DNA from: Tubulanus polymorphus | Lineage: Eukaryota > Nemertea > Palaeonemertea > Tubulaniformes > Tubulanidae | Assembly: GCF_964204645.1 (NCBI RefSeq) | Contig: NC_134029.1 | Location: 9,786,850-9,850,849 of the forward strand | Length of the DNA stretch: 64,000 bases | Reading direction: 5' to 3' | Shown here: positions 35,147 through 50,100 of the stretch, piece by piece | How positions within the stretch are numbered: the stretch's first letter is position 1 | Layout of the letters: every line of letters begins with the position of its first letter | Notes under the pieces: model-generated | Told to the model about the DNA's origin: nothing | The model's input: only the letters and a program-made list of their open reading frames with translations | The model's database searches: none | Program-made: the position numbers and the translations under genes

Positions 35147-38100
35147 CTATAAAACAAAATAAGAAGACATGACACATTATTTGATTTAATTTGTTAGTTT
35201 ATGAATGATATTCTATTGATGTTAATGACGCCATATGCATACGATACCAAATCTGATTCATAGAACCAAACGCAGTTAATACTTCGGTTTTACAAGTGTA
35301 CGTATTAGTATACCCTTAAACTATATAGTGGTCGCGTAGCTATATATGCTCCAGTCAAACACAAGTGTTACAGTTGTTTCCAAGAATTCGTTGACACTGA
35401 ACCAACGTCTGTCATGGTGGTATCCCGACACCGTTCTATTTCGCATAGAAACGATAACTAAGTCTCTAATCGGCCCAATCTCTCTTCTGACAACAGCAAC
35501 AATCTCTCTACAGCTTTGCTGTCGTCAGTGAAAGATCCTTCTTTCTCTCAACATTGAACATCTAATCACTTAATTCATACAAATGCCATCTACGGACGAG
35601 TGTGGTGGCTTGAAGAATCACACACGTAGCAACCAGAGCAATTGTTTCAAGACAAAGCGATTTTTAAATGAAATCGAAAACATGAATAATGAAGAACGTG
35701 AAATCTTTTGAAAAAAAATGAAATGAAAATGAATTCAAAGATTTGATCGATCATTATAACAACGGCAAAGAATAATCGTTATCAACCAAAATATGGTTTT
35801 TGAACGTTTATTCGTTAATGTTCTCCCAGATAAAGCTGTTAGCCGGGCGAGGATCGCAAAGTATACGCTAAGAATTATGAATTCTTTCCGGAGGAATAGT
35901 AACTATCAGTCAGATTTAGCGGTATACATATGTCAATGTAGATGTATCTTATCCGTTTTCCTTGTCCTGGGCTACATTGGCTACATCGATCATTATCCGG
36001 ACAACCCATCCGTCAGTATTCGATTGAATCTAGTTAGAAAAATATGGCCGAGACGTTGCCATGGCTTCTGAAGGGAAAACTGTCGACATTCGACTACTCA
36101 ATACCAGTGACAAACGATTTGAGGCCATGTATACCCGATGAATTAAGATGCCATTGGACTACCAGAAACACGTTTCGTCCACAACCAGCGCTGAACAACC
36201 GGCTGAATATTGACAGAGGCCAGATTGAATTAATCCAGTCAGCGTGAGAAAATATTTGTATAATACGTTTAGGTTTTCGCCTGCATTGACCATGACGATT
36301 CAGCTACGATTGTGTAAGTATGCAGCTAGTGGATATAGAGGGATTAAGTGTTTTCGGTGCAATAATTCATAACCTATTAAAGATATCAATTTTTTGCTGC
36401 GCAACAATGGTTCATGGAGCAGAAAGCCGTATCGTAAACGACTAAAAGCTTCCTTAGCGCATCATTATTACTAGTAATCATGACTGAAAAAAAAACAGTG
36501 AGGTCTAAAGCTGGTATGCTGTTCCCTGGAAGTCAATAACCCCCAAAACAATGTGACCGTCAATGTGACAATGTACCTATTCAGTACATGTAAGGATATC
36601 AATATATCTATCCTTTGCTCACTGGAATTAGAGCGACATCGTGTCGATTCGAGTAAGAAATACATATTTTCAATGTTAGAATACAGAAGACTGGAGGATC
36701 GTACCAAAACGGTACCGTTATCGAAGTGGAGTAGTTTTGTAGTGGCGGGGGTTACGACTTGTTGAAGTAGATGGGAAATAAAATGGCCTTACGTAGAATA
36801 AGCCACCATTGGCGTGCGGTTGTGATAAAGCCTCGCGATATTCATCCAAGCGTGCGAATAGCCCGGGTACTAACACACTCCACATTCCTGCAAGACAGTG
36901 GACGGGCACGACACCTAAAATCGATAAAAACAGAAATGTCATAGAAATCGATTTTCGTGAGGTTTTTTAATTAAGAAATAAGATACCATAAAGCATTATT
37001 TGTCCCAACTTTCAACAAAAAGACAATCAATCATTGTACACATGTATGATATATTTCACGGTGATTGGCCTCGTTAAAGATAAAAAAGATGAAGGTTAAC
37101 AGTTCTAATTTTACGTCTCCCTGGATGGTAGAAGATGGGTATAATCGAACATCGGGCAAGCTAGTCATATATTCCTTTTCAACAGATTCACCAAATTGAA
37201 ATACATTTGTAACACCTACATTATCTACACCACTGCTTCTCTAAAAGACATGAGGTGGATTCACAAAATTGATTCAAGTTGCATTTTGAGGAAATTTGTA
37301 CTAGACGGTTGTCTTTAGAGCGTTTCATTGCGAGACGTGCTAGATTTTGAGCATGATCTTTTAACCTTCGGCGACCTCGTGGTCAACTAATCAAGTTTAT
37401 TCTTGATACCAACCTGTAGCATACATCAAGACAACTAAATGAGAGGTCATGTAGTCATAGGGTGTTTCAATGAAGAGCTATTATCAATTTAGTTTTCCCT
37501 GTGCCCAAGATATTCTGTTTCGGTGATATATATGCGGACACGAATATTACAAAAAAAGTATCTAGAGAATTTGTGAAATTTTGAATTGAGATGTTCAATA
37601 ACAGTTTTTGGGTGTCCAGGACATTCCCTATATCGATGCGTCTAAAAGTGGGGCGGCTTGACGTGATGTAGATGGTCAGCTATCTATTTGATGGTTGAAC
37701 CGGACATAATCCGTTGCCTAAGCAACCTTTCAAGGGACAAATCTCCCATAATCGGATAATTAGACGAACATGAAAATGACGAAAATGATGCAATACCACA
37801 AAAATGGTACATCAAAGCAAAGGTTACTTCAAAGAGCTAAGGCGATACGGTGAACTAGAGCGATGGGAAGTACGAAAATGAGGAATAATGCTATAGATTA
37901 GTAATCACTAATCGAATCCACAAATAAGACAAATAGTTAACGAAACCCATATATTCAAGCAAATAGCAACACATTATCAAATCAATTGAAACTTAAGTTA
38001 TGAAGTTCATTAAATGAACTTCATTACTTTTCTAATTTTGCTATACTTGGCGTGGCATCAGTATATATGATAAGGGAACAGAATGGACTTACCAACTGGG

Positions 38101-41100
38101 TCGTCAATTTTGAGCTTTACTAATATTATTTCGCATAAAACAGCTATCGTAGCTCCAATTACTCCTATAATATACCCTTCCCAGGGTTCGGCTAATGCAC
38201 AGAATCCTAGAATAGGACAAGAGTATAGACATAATGACATGATTTTTCTATTTGGCTATCAGGAACTGGTCGAGGATACAATTTTTGGTTCGTATCTTAT
38301 CAATCAATCTCCCGAGGGATTGCCATCTACTTGATGCGCGACCAACTGCATTTTCAGTAGTATTATGAATTTTGTCTGCGCAGGATCTGTTGACCGAAGC
38401 GCGGGCATCAGGGTATATAGCCTATGTTTTTGGTAATCACTGATGATGGGAAGATAACCCAGAAGGGCTGGAAGAATGAACGCAAGCGCGAGGTATCGGC
38501 AAGGCAGGTAATGATATATAACTGATTGATGTTAGAGGTATACCTGTTATGCCGACTAATGAACCAAGTATTCCATTGATAGTAAACGCTATGTTAAATT
38601 TTCGCTTCAACAGAATGTAACTGAAATATAGTACATATGGCATATGTATACATATGTATATATGGCAAAACTGTAAATGCAAGGGTAAAACATTAGAAAT
38701 TATGTACAAATCACGTAAATTCGTAAGAGCGTAAGTTGCAATTAGATCAAGCATAATTTGGAAATGGTTATTCCAGGAGTCCACCAGGTTTGTTCTGAAT
38801 AATAACCCATGCTTGTATGAAATCCAATCATCAAATTATCAAAAATAAAAAACAAACTTGACATACATTCAATCGGTCATCTGCACTATTCTGCAAACGA
38901 CATTGTGTTGTTATTCCCAGCCTGAAGGACTAACGCGATCGTTTTGCACTCGTCGTTAATCTGAATTGCTCGTTCAGTAATATCGATAAATAAGAGACGT
39001 TTAGTGGAATCTATATACTCACCTTACCAACATACCGACCATCCCTCCAGCCATGGATGCAGTTATTGTGGACACTGCCGACCTGAAGAAAATGGGATTC
39101 ATGTCGATTTTTACACAAATGTAGAAATTATTTCGAGAAGTCGACACAAAAATGATCGTAGTCCTTTCTCGGCCAGATGATATTATTATGAAAAAAACTG
39201 TAGAAATGAATGAAGAGTGCTTCCGGTTAATAAAATTCTTAATGTGACAGGATGGAGATCTTGGGAAAACTCATAGGCATTGCATACGTTATCAAACTTT
39301 TCCCACATCCAAATACAAAACCGATCATCGTAAAGTTTTGTCAATGATATGCTAATGACTGCATATCATAGCGGGATAGGGATTAACCCTGATTTTAACG
39401 CCACATTAAAAAGAACTAAGTTGATTTTAACGTGGCATTAGAATGAAAAGTTAGTTTTAACGTGGCTTAAGAAGAAAAGTGAAATATTGAGTAAGAGACG
39501 GAGTGTCATATCTTTTCAAATGGCCGAATCAGCCACCAAAGGTTTGTCAACTACCTGGTAGAAGTGTTGACGGGAAACCTGAAGTTTTTTTAACCTGAAT
39601 CGACTGCGTGTCTCTGCATGAGGTGAGTGTGAACTTACCTGGCTGCCAATTTCCATTTCATGCCAGATATACCGAATGTACTGCCGCAGTTAAATCCCAA
39701 CCAGCCCCACCTGCAATGTATATTTGAAAATATTTAGATTTAATCGACAAAGATGTAACAGAATATCAATATGGCGGCTTAGAGTCAGACGCACAAATTT
39801 CGTGCTCGTTATATTTTCTCAATAATCGTTGTCCAAGTGATCGTAAGACAATGGATGCTGTGCAAGAATCGTTATTTATAAGAGAGAATTCTGTTAAATT
39901 CAGCCTCAGTCAGTTTGGGAAGCAGAAGTTAGGACATCTGGATGTAGTAAATGCGTTAGCGAAATATAAAATTGACGTGAGTAAAATCCTGTCGATTCAG
40001 TTAACTAACTCTAACTGTATAATCACAGCCACTGACAAGGAAACAAAAAATCGTTTATCAAAGCTCCAACTTGTTATCATGGATCGGCAAGTTAATTTCA
40101 CCGATGTGGATGTTAATTACATCAATGTTAAGATAGTTGACGCTCCATGAAATGGACGACAAGGTGATCGTTGCGTTTTTATTGAAATACGGAGATTACG
40201 TGGACGGATCAATTAAAAGAGGTGTTATAAAAGGAACTCAGATATTTACAGGTACAAGGTATCTCCAGCTTCGTAACCTTGCAAACGTTATGCCGACATT
40301 TACAAAAATTGGAAACTTTCCAGTGAGATTGTATTGCGACTCTATATGTCAACTCTGTCTGAATTGTGATCACAATTCTTCAAATTGCCCGCGCCGACCG
40401 AACAATCGTTTATGTCACAACTGTAAATCGGCAGATCATTTTAAACGCGATTGTCCGTTGTTGAATGACCATGCTAAACAAGAGAGTATTGGTCACCCGG
40501 TCACTGAAAGAGCTAATCTCCCAGGACCTGAAAGCACGCAAACAAGTGTAGAATCCGATAGAAACCAATCGCCTGATGTTGTTATTATTGGAGATTCGAA
40601 CATGCGAGATCTCCAGTATCAACATAGCAGCAGCGCTGTCATCCACCATTCTGGAGCAGCCGCTGAAAATATTCAGTCGCTTTTAGAAAAAGCATCATCC
40701 CAAATACCGAATCTAGAATCCGTTAAGGAGGTCATCGTTCACATTGGCACCAATGACGTCAATCGCAACAAGTCCGATACCGATGCTATCAAAATGAACA
40801 TTACCTTCGCCATCGCCAAAGTTCAGGAAAACTTTCCTTCCGCAAAAATATCACTTTCAAGTATCTTCCCTAAGAAAGGGAACTCAAACGCTGCGAGGGA
40901 TTTCAATACTGCCGCCTGCGCAGTTAATTCATACATGGGGCGATTCTGCTCCAAACAGAACATCCTATTCATTGATAATGACATCATTCTGAAACCCCAC
41001 GGGGCTTTAAGAGATAGGTTTTACAACATTAGTGACAAATCGGGGATTCATTTGAACGAACTCGGGAAATCAACTGTTGCGAAGAACTTTGAAACGATGA

Positions 41101-44100
41101 TCACTGCGATTACTACTGAAAACCACACTGAAGTTTTCAGTACCCCTGTGAATACAACGAAAAGAAAAGATCGATCTGAATCACAGACGCCACCAAGCGC
41201 AGGGAAAATAACCAAAAAGCCTTATATCGATGATGATCAATAACTATATTTGTACATGTTATGCATGACATTCCAGACCTGATAGATAATTGTAATTACT
41301 ATTTTTCGTCCGATTTCAACTTGAAATCGCACGATGACTTATTTAGTGTGTTTCATTCTAACATCCGAAGTGCCAAGAAAAATTTCTACTCGTTAGCTGA
41401 CTACCTACATTTATTAAAGTTCAAATTTTCTGTAATCGGTCTGACTGAAACGTGGACTGATACTAATCACCCAAATGAATGTTTATATAATCTGCCTGGC
41501 TATTCCGGTGTTTACCAGAGCAGGCTTAAGAAAAAAGGAGGCGGAGTTGGTATTCTGGTTAATAATACTATTCCGTTTAAACGAAGGGAAGACCTCCATT
41601 TAGCAGAATCTCTCTTTATAGAGATTCCACAAAGTAAATCATGCATGAAAACTGTTATCGGCGTTGTATATCGTGCACCTGATACAAGTATAGCGGCACT
41701 TTTACCTGATTTTGAACAATTTGTAAGCCAAGTCGACAATGAAAAGCTACGTGTTATTCTATTAGGTGACTTTAATATTGATTTCGGTAAATACGGTGAT
41801 AATTCACCAAATGATTCTTTCTTTAACTATGCAATAAGTAATTCTTTTTTCCCGCATATAAATTTACCAACTCGAGTAACAGATACTACATCAACTGTTA
41901 TTGACAATATATTGACCAATTTTAACGACAATTGCCAATCTCAAAGTGGTGTTTTCTTAGTTGATATATCAGACCACTACCCAATTTTTGCTAGTTTTAA
42001 CGGTATCTATAAAAGACATAAAACAAGTAATAATACTAAGTTAATCCATGATATAAATCCTAGGACCATTGAAAATTTCTCCCGTTCTTTGCTGACCAAT
42101 GATTGGCAAAGTGTGTACGAGTATAGTGACCCTGAAGCGTCATGCACGGAATTTTATAAGATTATTAACAATTGTTTTGAGACGAGTTTTCCAATTAAAT
42201 CTATACGTGATAAATCAAATTATAGCCATAAGCCGTGGATTACCACGGGAATAAAAAAATCGATCCGTTTCAAGGAAAAACTGTATAAAAAGTACTTACG
42301 AAAACGGACTAAAGAGAGGAAAGATAAATATAATAGACATAGAAATATTCTTAATTCTGTCATCAAGAAGAGTAAATATTCATTTTATAGGGACAAATTT
42401 ATAGCATGTAAATTAAACCCTAGAGAAATATGGCGAAACGTTAATTCTTTACTTAACAAAGGTAAACAAAATCCTGAGATTAACTCAGAATTTCTTCTTA
42501 ATGATAAAGTTCTAAAAAATGAGCAAGATGATGCTGAAAGTTTCAATGAGTATTTTGTAAACGCTGCGCGGTCATTGGAATCTCAAATACCAATTTCCGA
42601 GAAAAACTTTAAAGATTACTTAGGTGAAAATGTATGTGAAAATTTTTTCCTCTCACCAACATGTACCCAGGAAATTGAATTAATTGTCTCTAATTTCAAG
42701 TCAAAACCTTCAAGTGGCTTTGATAACATAAGTATGAAGTTACTTAAATCGATTATTTCTATAATTTCACAACCTCTATGCCATATATTCAATTGCAGTT
42801 TCACTTCAGGGCAAGTGCCCAGTGCATTCAAAATAGCTCATGTTACTCCAATCTATAAAAGTGGAAATAATAATCTATTCAGTAATTACCGCCCTATTTC
42901 CGTCTTGCCGTCTATATCAAAAATATTGGAAAAAATCGTATATGACAGACTTAACAAATTTTTTGAAAAACTCAAACTTTTTAATCAACACCAATTTGGT
43001 TTCAGGAAAAATTACTCAACTACACTCGCTTTATCTCTCATTACCAATAAATTATCTAGTGCCCTTGATAAGGGCCTTTTTACTGCAGGGGTATTTATTG
43101 ACCTGTCAAAGGCATTTGACACCCTTAAGTTTGATATCCTGATTTCTAAACTTGAGCACTATGGAATTCGTGGCATTCCGCTAAACTGGTTTCAAAGTTA
43201 TATCACAGGTCGAAAACAAGCGGTCAAGTATAAAAATACTTTATCCTTAACTGCGGATATAACATCCGGTGTTCCACAAGGTTCCATACTAGGACCTATT
43301 TTGTTTCTAGTATACATAAACGACTGTCCTAATGCTTGTAAATTATTAGACTCTATATTTTTTGCTGACGATAGCAACTTTTTTTGTAGTAACTCTAATT
43401 ATAAAAAGTTAGAGGGCATTCTTAAGCGAGAGTTAAATCAGCTCCTCAACTGGTTCAGAGCGAATCGCCTTTCCGTTAATATAGATAAAACAAATTACAT
43501 TATTTTTGGCAACAGATTTTTTCCGGATCTAAATATACGCTTAGATGGTCAACCGATAAAAAGAGTAACAAGCACAAAATTTCAGGCATAATTTTTGATC
43601 AAAATTTAACATGGAAGGAACACATCAATTTTGTTTGTAAAAAAGTCTCACGTGGCATTGGCATCATTAACCGGTTGAAAAATTACTTATCTCCAGACAT
43701 TTTGAAAAATTTATACCATTGTTTTGTCCATTCACATTTGGATTATGCCAATGTTATATGGGGAAATGCTTGTTGTACCTATTTAAACCCTCTTTTTGTT
43801 CTCCAGAAAAGAGCAATACGTACTGTAACGCGTTCTGACTGGTTAGAACACACGTCTCCAATTTTCAAAAGACTCAAAATCCTGAAATTTTGTGATATTT
43901 ATAAACAACAGCTTGGAACTTTCACCTTCTGTCAAATTAATAATTTGTTACCTGACCTTTTTGAAGACTTCTTCATTTTTCGGCGTACTAGACCTAATTG
44001 GCGCAACACGCGCAGAATCAATGATCTTTTCATCGAATTTTCCAAAACTAATATAAAATCTAGAAGTATTAAAATTCAAGGTGCAAAATACTGGAACAAT

Positions 44101-47100
44101 CTACCATCTGAATTGAAAAATCAGCCCCATTTAAGTATATTTCGTTACAGTCTCAGAAGTCTGCTCTTGTCTAATTACTAGTAACCATAATTGTGTGTTC
44201 TGACTTCAAGTCTAATTTATATTTATATCTTTTAGAGTGTCTCTAGTAACGTATGTGTGTGGTGTGCGTATGATTGCGAGAATGTGAGCGTATGTGGTGA
44301 GGGATTTCAGACTAGTATAAGCCTTATTGGCTTTTCTTCAATTCCTCGCATAAATTATTGTTACACCGACTATATATTATGTAATAACTATTATGTTATA
44401 ATCCTTGTACCAATTATTTATGCAAAATAAATCAAATCAAATCAAATCAGAAAAGTAAATGCTGAAGATGTCTCAATATGTTTGCATATGTGTGAAATAC
44501 TGACCAAAGCATGAACATTCCTAGCAAAGCATTAGTAGGTGAGCCCATTTGAGGATTGGATGGGTTGTCTTTATCAAATCGACCACGTCGGGGCTTCAGC
44601 ATTAGTGTTGCAATCAATCCAGTTGTTCCACCAACTAGATGAACTGGTCCAGCACCTGCAATGTCGATGAACCCCAACTCGAATAACCATCCGTGTTTAG
44701 CCCACACCCAATGGGCCGGAAAGCAAAATACTAGTGTATTGAGCAGAGAAAATACAATGTATGCCTCCAACTTGATTCGTTCTGCCATAGCCCCTGAAAT
44801 GAATGATATCATAATCAGTGAAGAACTGATCTAGTTCATCGAGTTGACTCGATACTGTCTGTATTCAGGACCAGGGAATTTGAAAGTCGTTCCTGGGAAA
44901 ACACACAATTCACCAAATCGAGCGGTATTTCGAGTTAGCCTTTCGTAAGAAAGGGTCCGCCGTTGTTTGTCACAAACTGCATTGAGTTCCCGGGATGAAC
45001 GTATATCCAATCAGATTGGAAAAATGCATTAAGTACGTAGAAAAGGTGACAAAGTCACGTTCTATACCCATAGGGAGGAGATTTCTGCTTACCGGATACA
45101 ATTGTGGTGGCTGTAGTGGCGAAACTGGCCTGGAAAAAGAACTTTGAATAAACCCAGCCTATTTCAGTTGAATTATTGGTCATGACAAAAAAGTTTCCCC
45201 AGCCGGTAAACGGGTTGCTCCACGTTTCACCGAAGCTGAACGCGTAACCGAAAATCCAGTAAGTGAATCCCCCAAATATGACATCAGCCGCATTCTTCAC
45301 CATTATATTGACTTCATTTTTAGGAGTTACCGATCCACTCTCGAGTAAACCAAATCCTGAAATAGATTAGAAAATATATTATATCAATGGCTGATACGAG
45401 GCTGTCCATAAAAGACGTCCACACAAAATTGCAAAATTTTGACCACCTCCACCCTTTACCATGGAATACCTACATTGCGCTTTTCCCCTACCCTTTGTCC
45501 AAATAGCAATCAAAGACATTGGATATCCAGTCATCCAAAATAAGTTTTTTTTTCATTCTTGTAATTATCTATTAAACATTCTGGACAACAGTTTGTAATT
45601 ACATACATCATCGTGAAAAGATGTGTGAACTATTTCTGCTCAAATTCGAAGTTGAAGTAATCATCCATGTAATGCACTAAATGATTTATTCTGGCTTACC
45701 GGAATTAAGCAGGAATTCCAGATCCAAACAACCCCCCCTTGTCCACAAAAGTCCAAAGTTCACAAAACCTTCTCCACCTCGAGCATCTTTTATCGACAGC
45801 CCCTAAATGATATCGCGCATTATAAACCTTTGAAGCCGATGAAGATGGCAATGTTGCATTCTCAAAATTCTATTCTTTTTACGCCACCTTGTATCAACGA
45901 AAAAAATGAAGAAGGAACTTACGCCCCATAAAATCGAAATGCAATGAGAGAACTTTTGACATTGTATTTGCGTTCCGAATGTAAGTGATACGAACTGATT
46001 GACGAGACGATTTCAACCGCTTCGAAAACGCTTTCAATTTCTTTAAAAATCTGTTTTCGTTCCCGAAATAATTACAATTGACAGAAATAATTGACGTACA
46101 AGGTGCTCTTTTGTATAATGTATCATTTCTTATTCATTGAAATAATATCAACGGTGAATCAAACCAGCATTATCAACTATTTTCAAACAATATATGTAGA
46201 GAGAGAGTTCCTTGCTGTGAGATTTAAAAATTCTATTTACAATCTATTACTATTATCGTAATCATCATTATTACCACTTCATCATCAAATACTTCATCCG
46301 GGTATGTTTCACTCATAATTGGTTAGGTACAAAAATTTCTTTTATCAGTAAAAAGTTTTGATAATAACACACTAAATGATATCCTTAACGCCATCAATTG
46401 TGTATTTAAGAAAACAGTTATTTCAAAATTGTGATAGTTCAAAGCCATTCCTTTTCTCCAACATATTTCTCACCCACCTGACTGCATCGTGAATATGACG
46501 AACGAACACGAAAGTATCCAAGACACGTCGTTCGAAAAATCATCGCTAGTTTCTAAACTACTGTTGTTTGCAATACAGCTATCACAAGTCCAATTAACGC
46601 ATCGTGGCATTGTGATTTACAGTGAAGCTAGAGTCAAAACTTTTAATTGGCCGGCATTTGCACCTAATCTTAGCAGGGGCCTTGTTGCAGCCTGAAATAA
46701 AAATGTGCTCGTACCACGAGCGACTCAGTAATTGAAGATACAAATAGATGCAAAATGGCTGGGTGGTCTACAGCTTAGTGATTACCTTGCTGAATTGTCC
46801 ATATAATTCGTCGAGTTCGTTGCGTTAAATATTAATTAATATGAAATTGTGGTGTATATTCTAACGGCCGGATGCCGCAAACGGAAATTCATTAGACGAG
46901 GATAGGCCGGCTACACTGGTTGCGACAATAACCTGTATCATATCATTATGAAATAAAATCATAAACGGGCTAGATGAAATTATCGCTGAGGTGCAAGTGG
47001 ACAAATGTGATTCCAATTAAACTGAGAGTTGATACTGTAACCATGGTGAAGATCAGTTGGGCTCTTCGAAACGAGTACGAAATGACGTTGAACATTTCAG

Positions 47101-50100
47101 GTCTCGGGATAAAAGTTGCGGGTTAAATTTGACTCATACGGCTACAGAAAGCTGTTATCGCTCCTTTCAGCATTCCCGTCGCATGTTATCATTGTTGACT
47201 ACCAACGCTTCATAAATGCTTCGTACATCCCGCATTATCAAGGTTCACAGTTATGGAAGCAAGTTTGCATATTTAATGTAGATATATCACATATTTCAGG
47301 GGTGGATCTTAGGGTTCTTTCGGGGTCTGGAATTTGTCTAGGATTTAGATAAGCCGTCAGCAAGGAGTAACATTTTATGAGAATTCCTCTTCTTGCGCAA
47401 ACATCATACTTTTCTCACAATAATGCTCTGCATTGTATCATTCTAAGGTTCATTTCTTACATACATGCATTTTAGAACACTACATAGCTTTTTGTGATTT
47501 TTTAAAACGGGTCAAGTATATGATTTTCAAGATTAACGCTCATTTCATTCAGTACAGTTCCCTCGGGTTGACAATCATCAACACGCGATAATAAAATGCC
47601 TAATAACGGCGGCATTTTTAATTGGCTTCACAGCGTGGAGAATGACAATATTTTCTATGTGAATAATTCAAAGGGAAATATTGGGTAAATTGAATATAAC
47701 TGATACTAACTCGAATCGATCAGCGCATAAATCGAAACATCGCACCTTATGAAGTGAAAGCAGTTTGATGGGGATATGTTAGTATCGAAATTGAAATATT
47801 TCAAATAGCGCAGGCAACTAACTATCTTTTATCCGTATAAACAATATTTGTCCTCCTAAGTATTGCAGCCAATGGCGATGATTCAGGTTTACTTTATAAT
47901 TGGCCTTTAACAATTCTAACAGGCAATAAATACGTTTTAAGTCAAAAATAGAATGGAATCGAATATTAAGATGTTGAAAAGACTTCATTTGTCGTCGACA
48001 TTGTCAAATCGTTACGATGAAATGTCGTCTGCGATGTACGGTAATCGTTGTTACGAGAGATAACAGCAATCTGTGAATATAAACTACGATAAACGACGTG
48101 AGACCACACGTCCTGGAGAGATTCCAATGGGTCCGAATGCGATTAAAAAAAAGAAAAAGAACGCAACAGAGATCAGATACTTCCTCAAATTCTACGTAAT
48201 TGTGATGACTCGTTCGCCTAGAGCTAAATTTTAAATGAATTATCCATCCTGCTCCCGAGGAGTAAGGTGGCTGATTGGGGACAAGACTCCACGATCGTAT
48301 ATAAGAGAAGTCTTTTCTTTAGTGTATGGTCTATTCGCGTTCACGGGTCTTAAGAGAAAATGGCAGATCCGTCCTTGATTTGCATTTACAAAACAGCCAC
48401 CATAGCTGCTCAACGAAGTTCTCATCCAACTTTTCAGATTCTGGGAGAGGGGACGGAGAAGCTCCGGCGATCTCGGTCTGTGGCCACTAACCCAGGCAAA
48501 TTTCCATTTTGCTACATCATCGTTATATCGTTAGTGCACATCAAATTGCAATTACAAATATATGAATGTCATCATGGTTTAAACCTAACTTCAACATAAT
48601 ACATATACAATGTATGTACATAGAGGTCTTGCAGAATCTCGCAGAGGTCTGCTAGGTTGCAGCTATGCGCTTTTTCGAAGTGACTACGCCGTATTGGTTG
48701 GCAAACACAACAATTGATTTACATGACAGACCCTCAAAGTTTGCGATTCCCCTGATTATCCTTTGTTGTTATGTATGGAAGGTCTCAAACAAACTATGAC
48801 ATTACATGCAATACCTCTTTAGAGATCAGGAAATCCGGGAGTCCTTCCTTATGACGTAGCAGTAGCTAGCTACGGTAAAATGCAGACGTTATGAAGCCTA
48901 GTCAAATTAAGAAACGAATAAAGCAAATACCTCTATGACTGATGAGCTTAACATAAATATTAATAATTGATGATTAAAATCATTCGTTACGATGTTCATT
49001 GAAGAAGCAAAAAATATAGGCAGTGCCCTCGGAATTCTCGGAGGGCAGCGCATTAAAAAAAGTATCTCAACAAATTACAAAATAACTGCAGTTTTTATTT
49101 TCAAGGAAAGAATACTTATTTTACTACGGAAGAGCAATGCGGCCAACAACATTTTATTTTCACTTTGAAAAGTCGACTTTTCGACCTAGTAAGTCGACTT
49201 TTCGAGTTATAAAGCCGACTTTTCGACTTTAAAAAGTCGACTTTTCGAGTTATTAAGTCGACTTTTCGAGTTAGTAAGTCGACCCTTCAAAAAGTCGACT
49301 TTTCGGCTTAATAAGTCGACTTTTCGAGTTTAAAAAGTCGACTTTTCGACTTTAAAAAGTCGACTTTTCGAGTTTAAAAAGTCGACTTTTCGTACGTCCG
49401 CCGGCAGTGATGTGATAGTTGTTCGACCCAATATATTGCTGACCTATAGCTGACCTAATTTCAATAAAGAGTCGCATACTTAAGGCCCCATAGTAAAACG
49501 GGAGGGGAGGGGGTTCAGGCAGAAATCTCAAGGAGTATATGGCCCCTAAAGCCCTGTGATTTTCCAACCATCTGGAAAATTAAATTGAATATGTAACTAT
49601 TTGTATTTGCCTATGAAGGGCTGAAAAATTACACTAGCTTGAAATTGAATGTAGGAATAAGGGAGAACACCCTTAATGCCCTTAGACCCCCTGTATCTTG
49701 TAATTCGATGAGGTATCCCTCAGTGTTCTATGAACCAGAATTAGGTCAGCGATCTCAATATATCAATATGAATAAGTATACTTCATCAATTTTACAATGT
49801 CGTGATATTGATGTCGACTTTTAGCGATATTGTCTCAATAAATTGACATGCATTTTAAGGTTAACTCGTGATAATTATGTCGATGGAACGGTAATGTCGA
49901 GATACAGTATATCGACATAAGTTAAAGTCGTGATCCGTATCACGATTTACCGTGATAAGTTTTCGCGATAAGACAACATTAACGCGATGTATCGACTTAA
50001 TCATGTCGATAAATCGCTATATATCTCGTTTTTTCGACATAATTTCGTCGTGATAAAGCCTCGCCACGGTTTTGTACGCGTCCCAAAAAGTGACAGTCGA

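Larger units (their letters stand above)
39765..44449 (+). mobile_element. Nearly complete CR1/L2-like LINE, antisense in an ammonium transporter intron
   Basis: A two-ORF non-LTR retrotransposon of about 4.7 kb. ORF1 (39851-41243) has zinc knuckles and a lipase/esterase-like domain. ORF2 (41261-44181) has an endonuclease and a reverse transcriptase. The 3' end is a short tandem of AAATC after AAATAA (44425-44449), the style of tail seen in CR1/L2-like elements. There are few disabling changes: one frameshift in each ORF. The 5' boundary is uncertain and no target duplication was identified. It is in the opposite orientation to its host gene. Confidence 0.9.

Noticed and set aside
35793-36247. 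Open frames of 92 and 67 residues on the plus strand
   Set aside because: They lie in an ammonium transporter intron on the opposite strand, with no domain and no conservation cue.
44490-44504. GTATTT as donor of the transporter exon 44505-44793
   Set aside because: It gives the wrong phase and a stop in the next exon; the overlapping GTCAGT donor gives the conserved continuation into WGWLGFN.
47401-47450. CTGCATTGTATCATT near 47.42 kb checked as a fourth first exon of the ammonium transporter
   Set aside because: The reverse strand does not encode the IIFTMQSG end and lacks a donor in the right phase.
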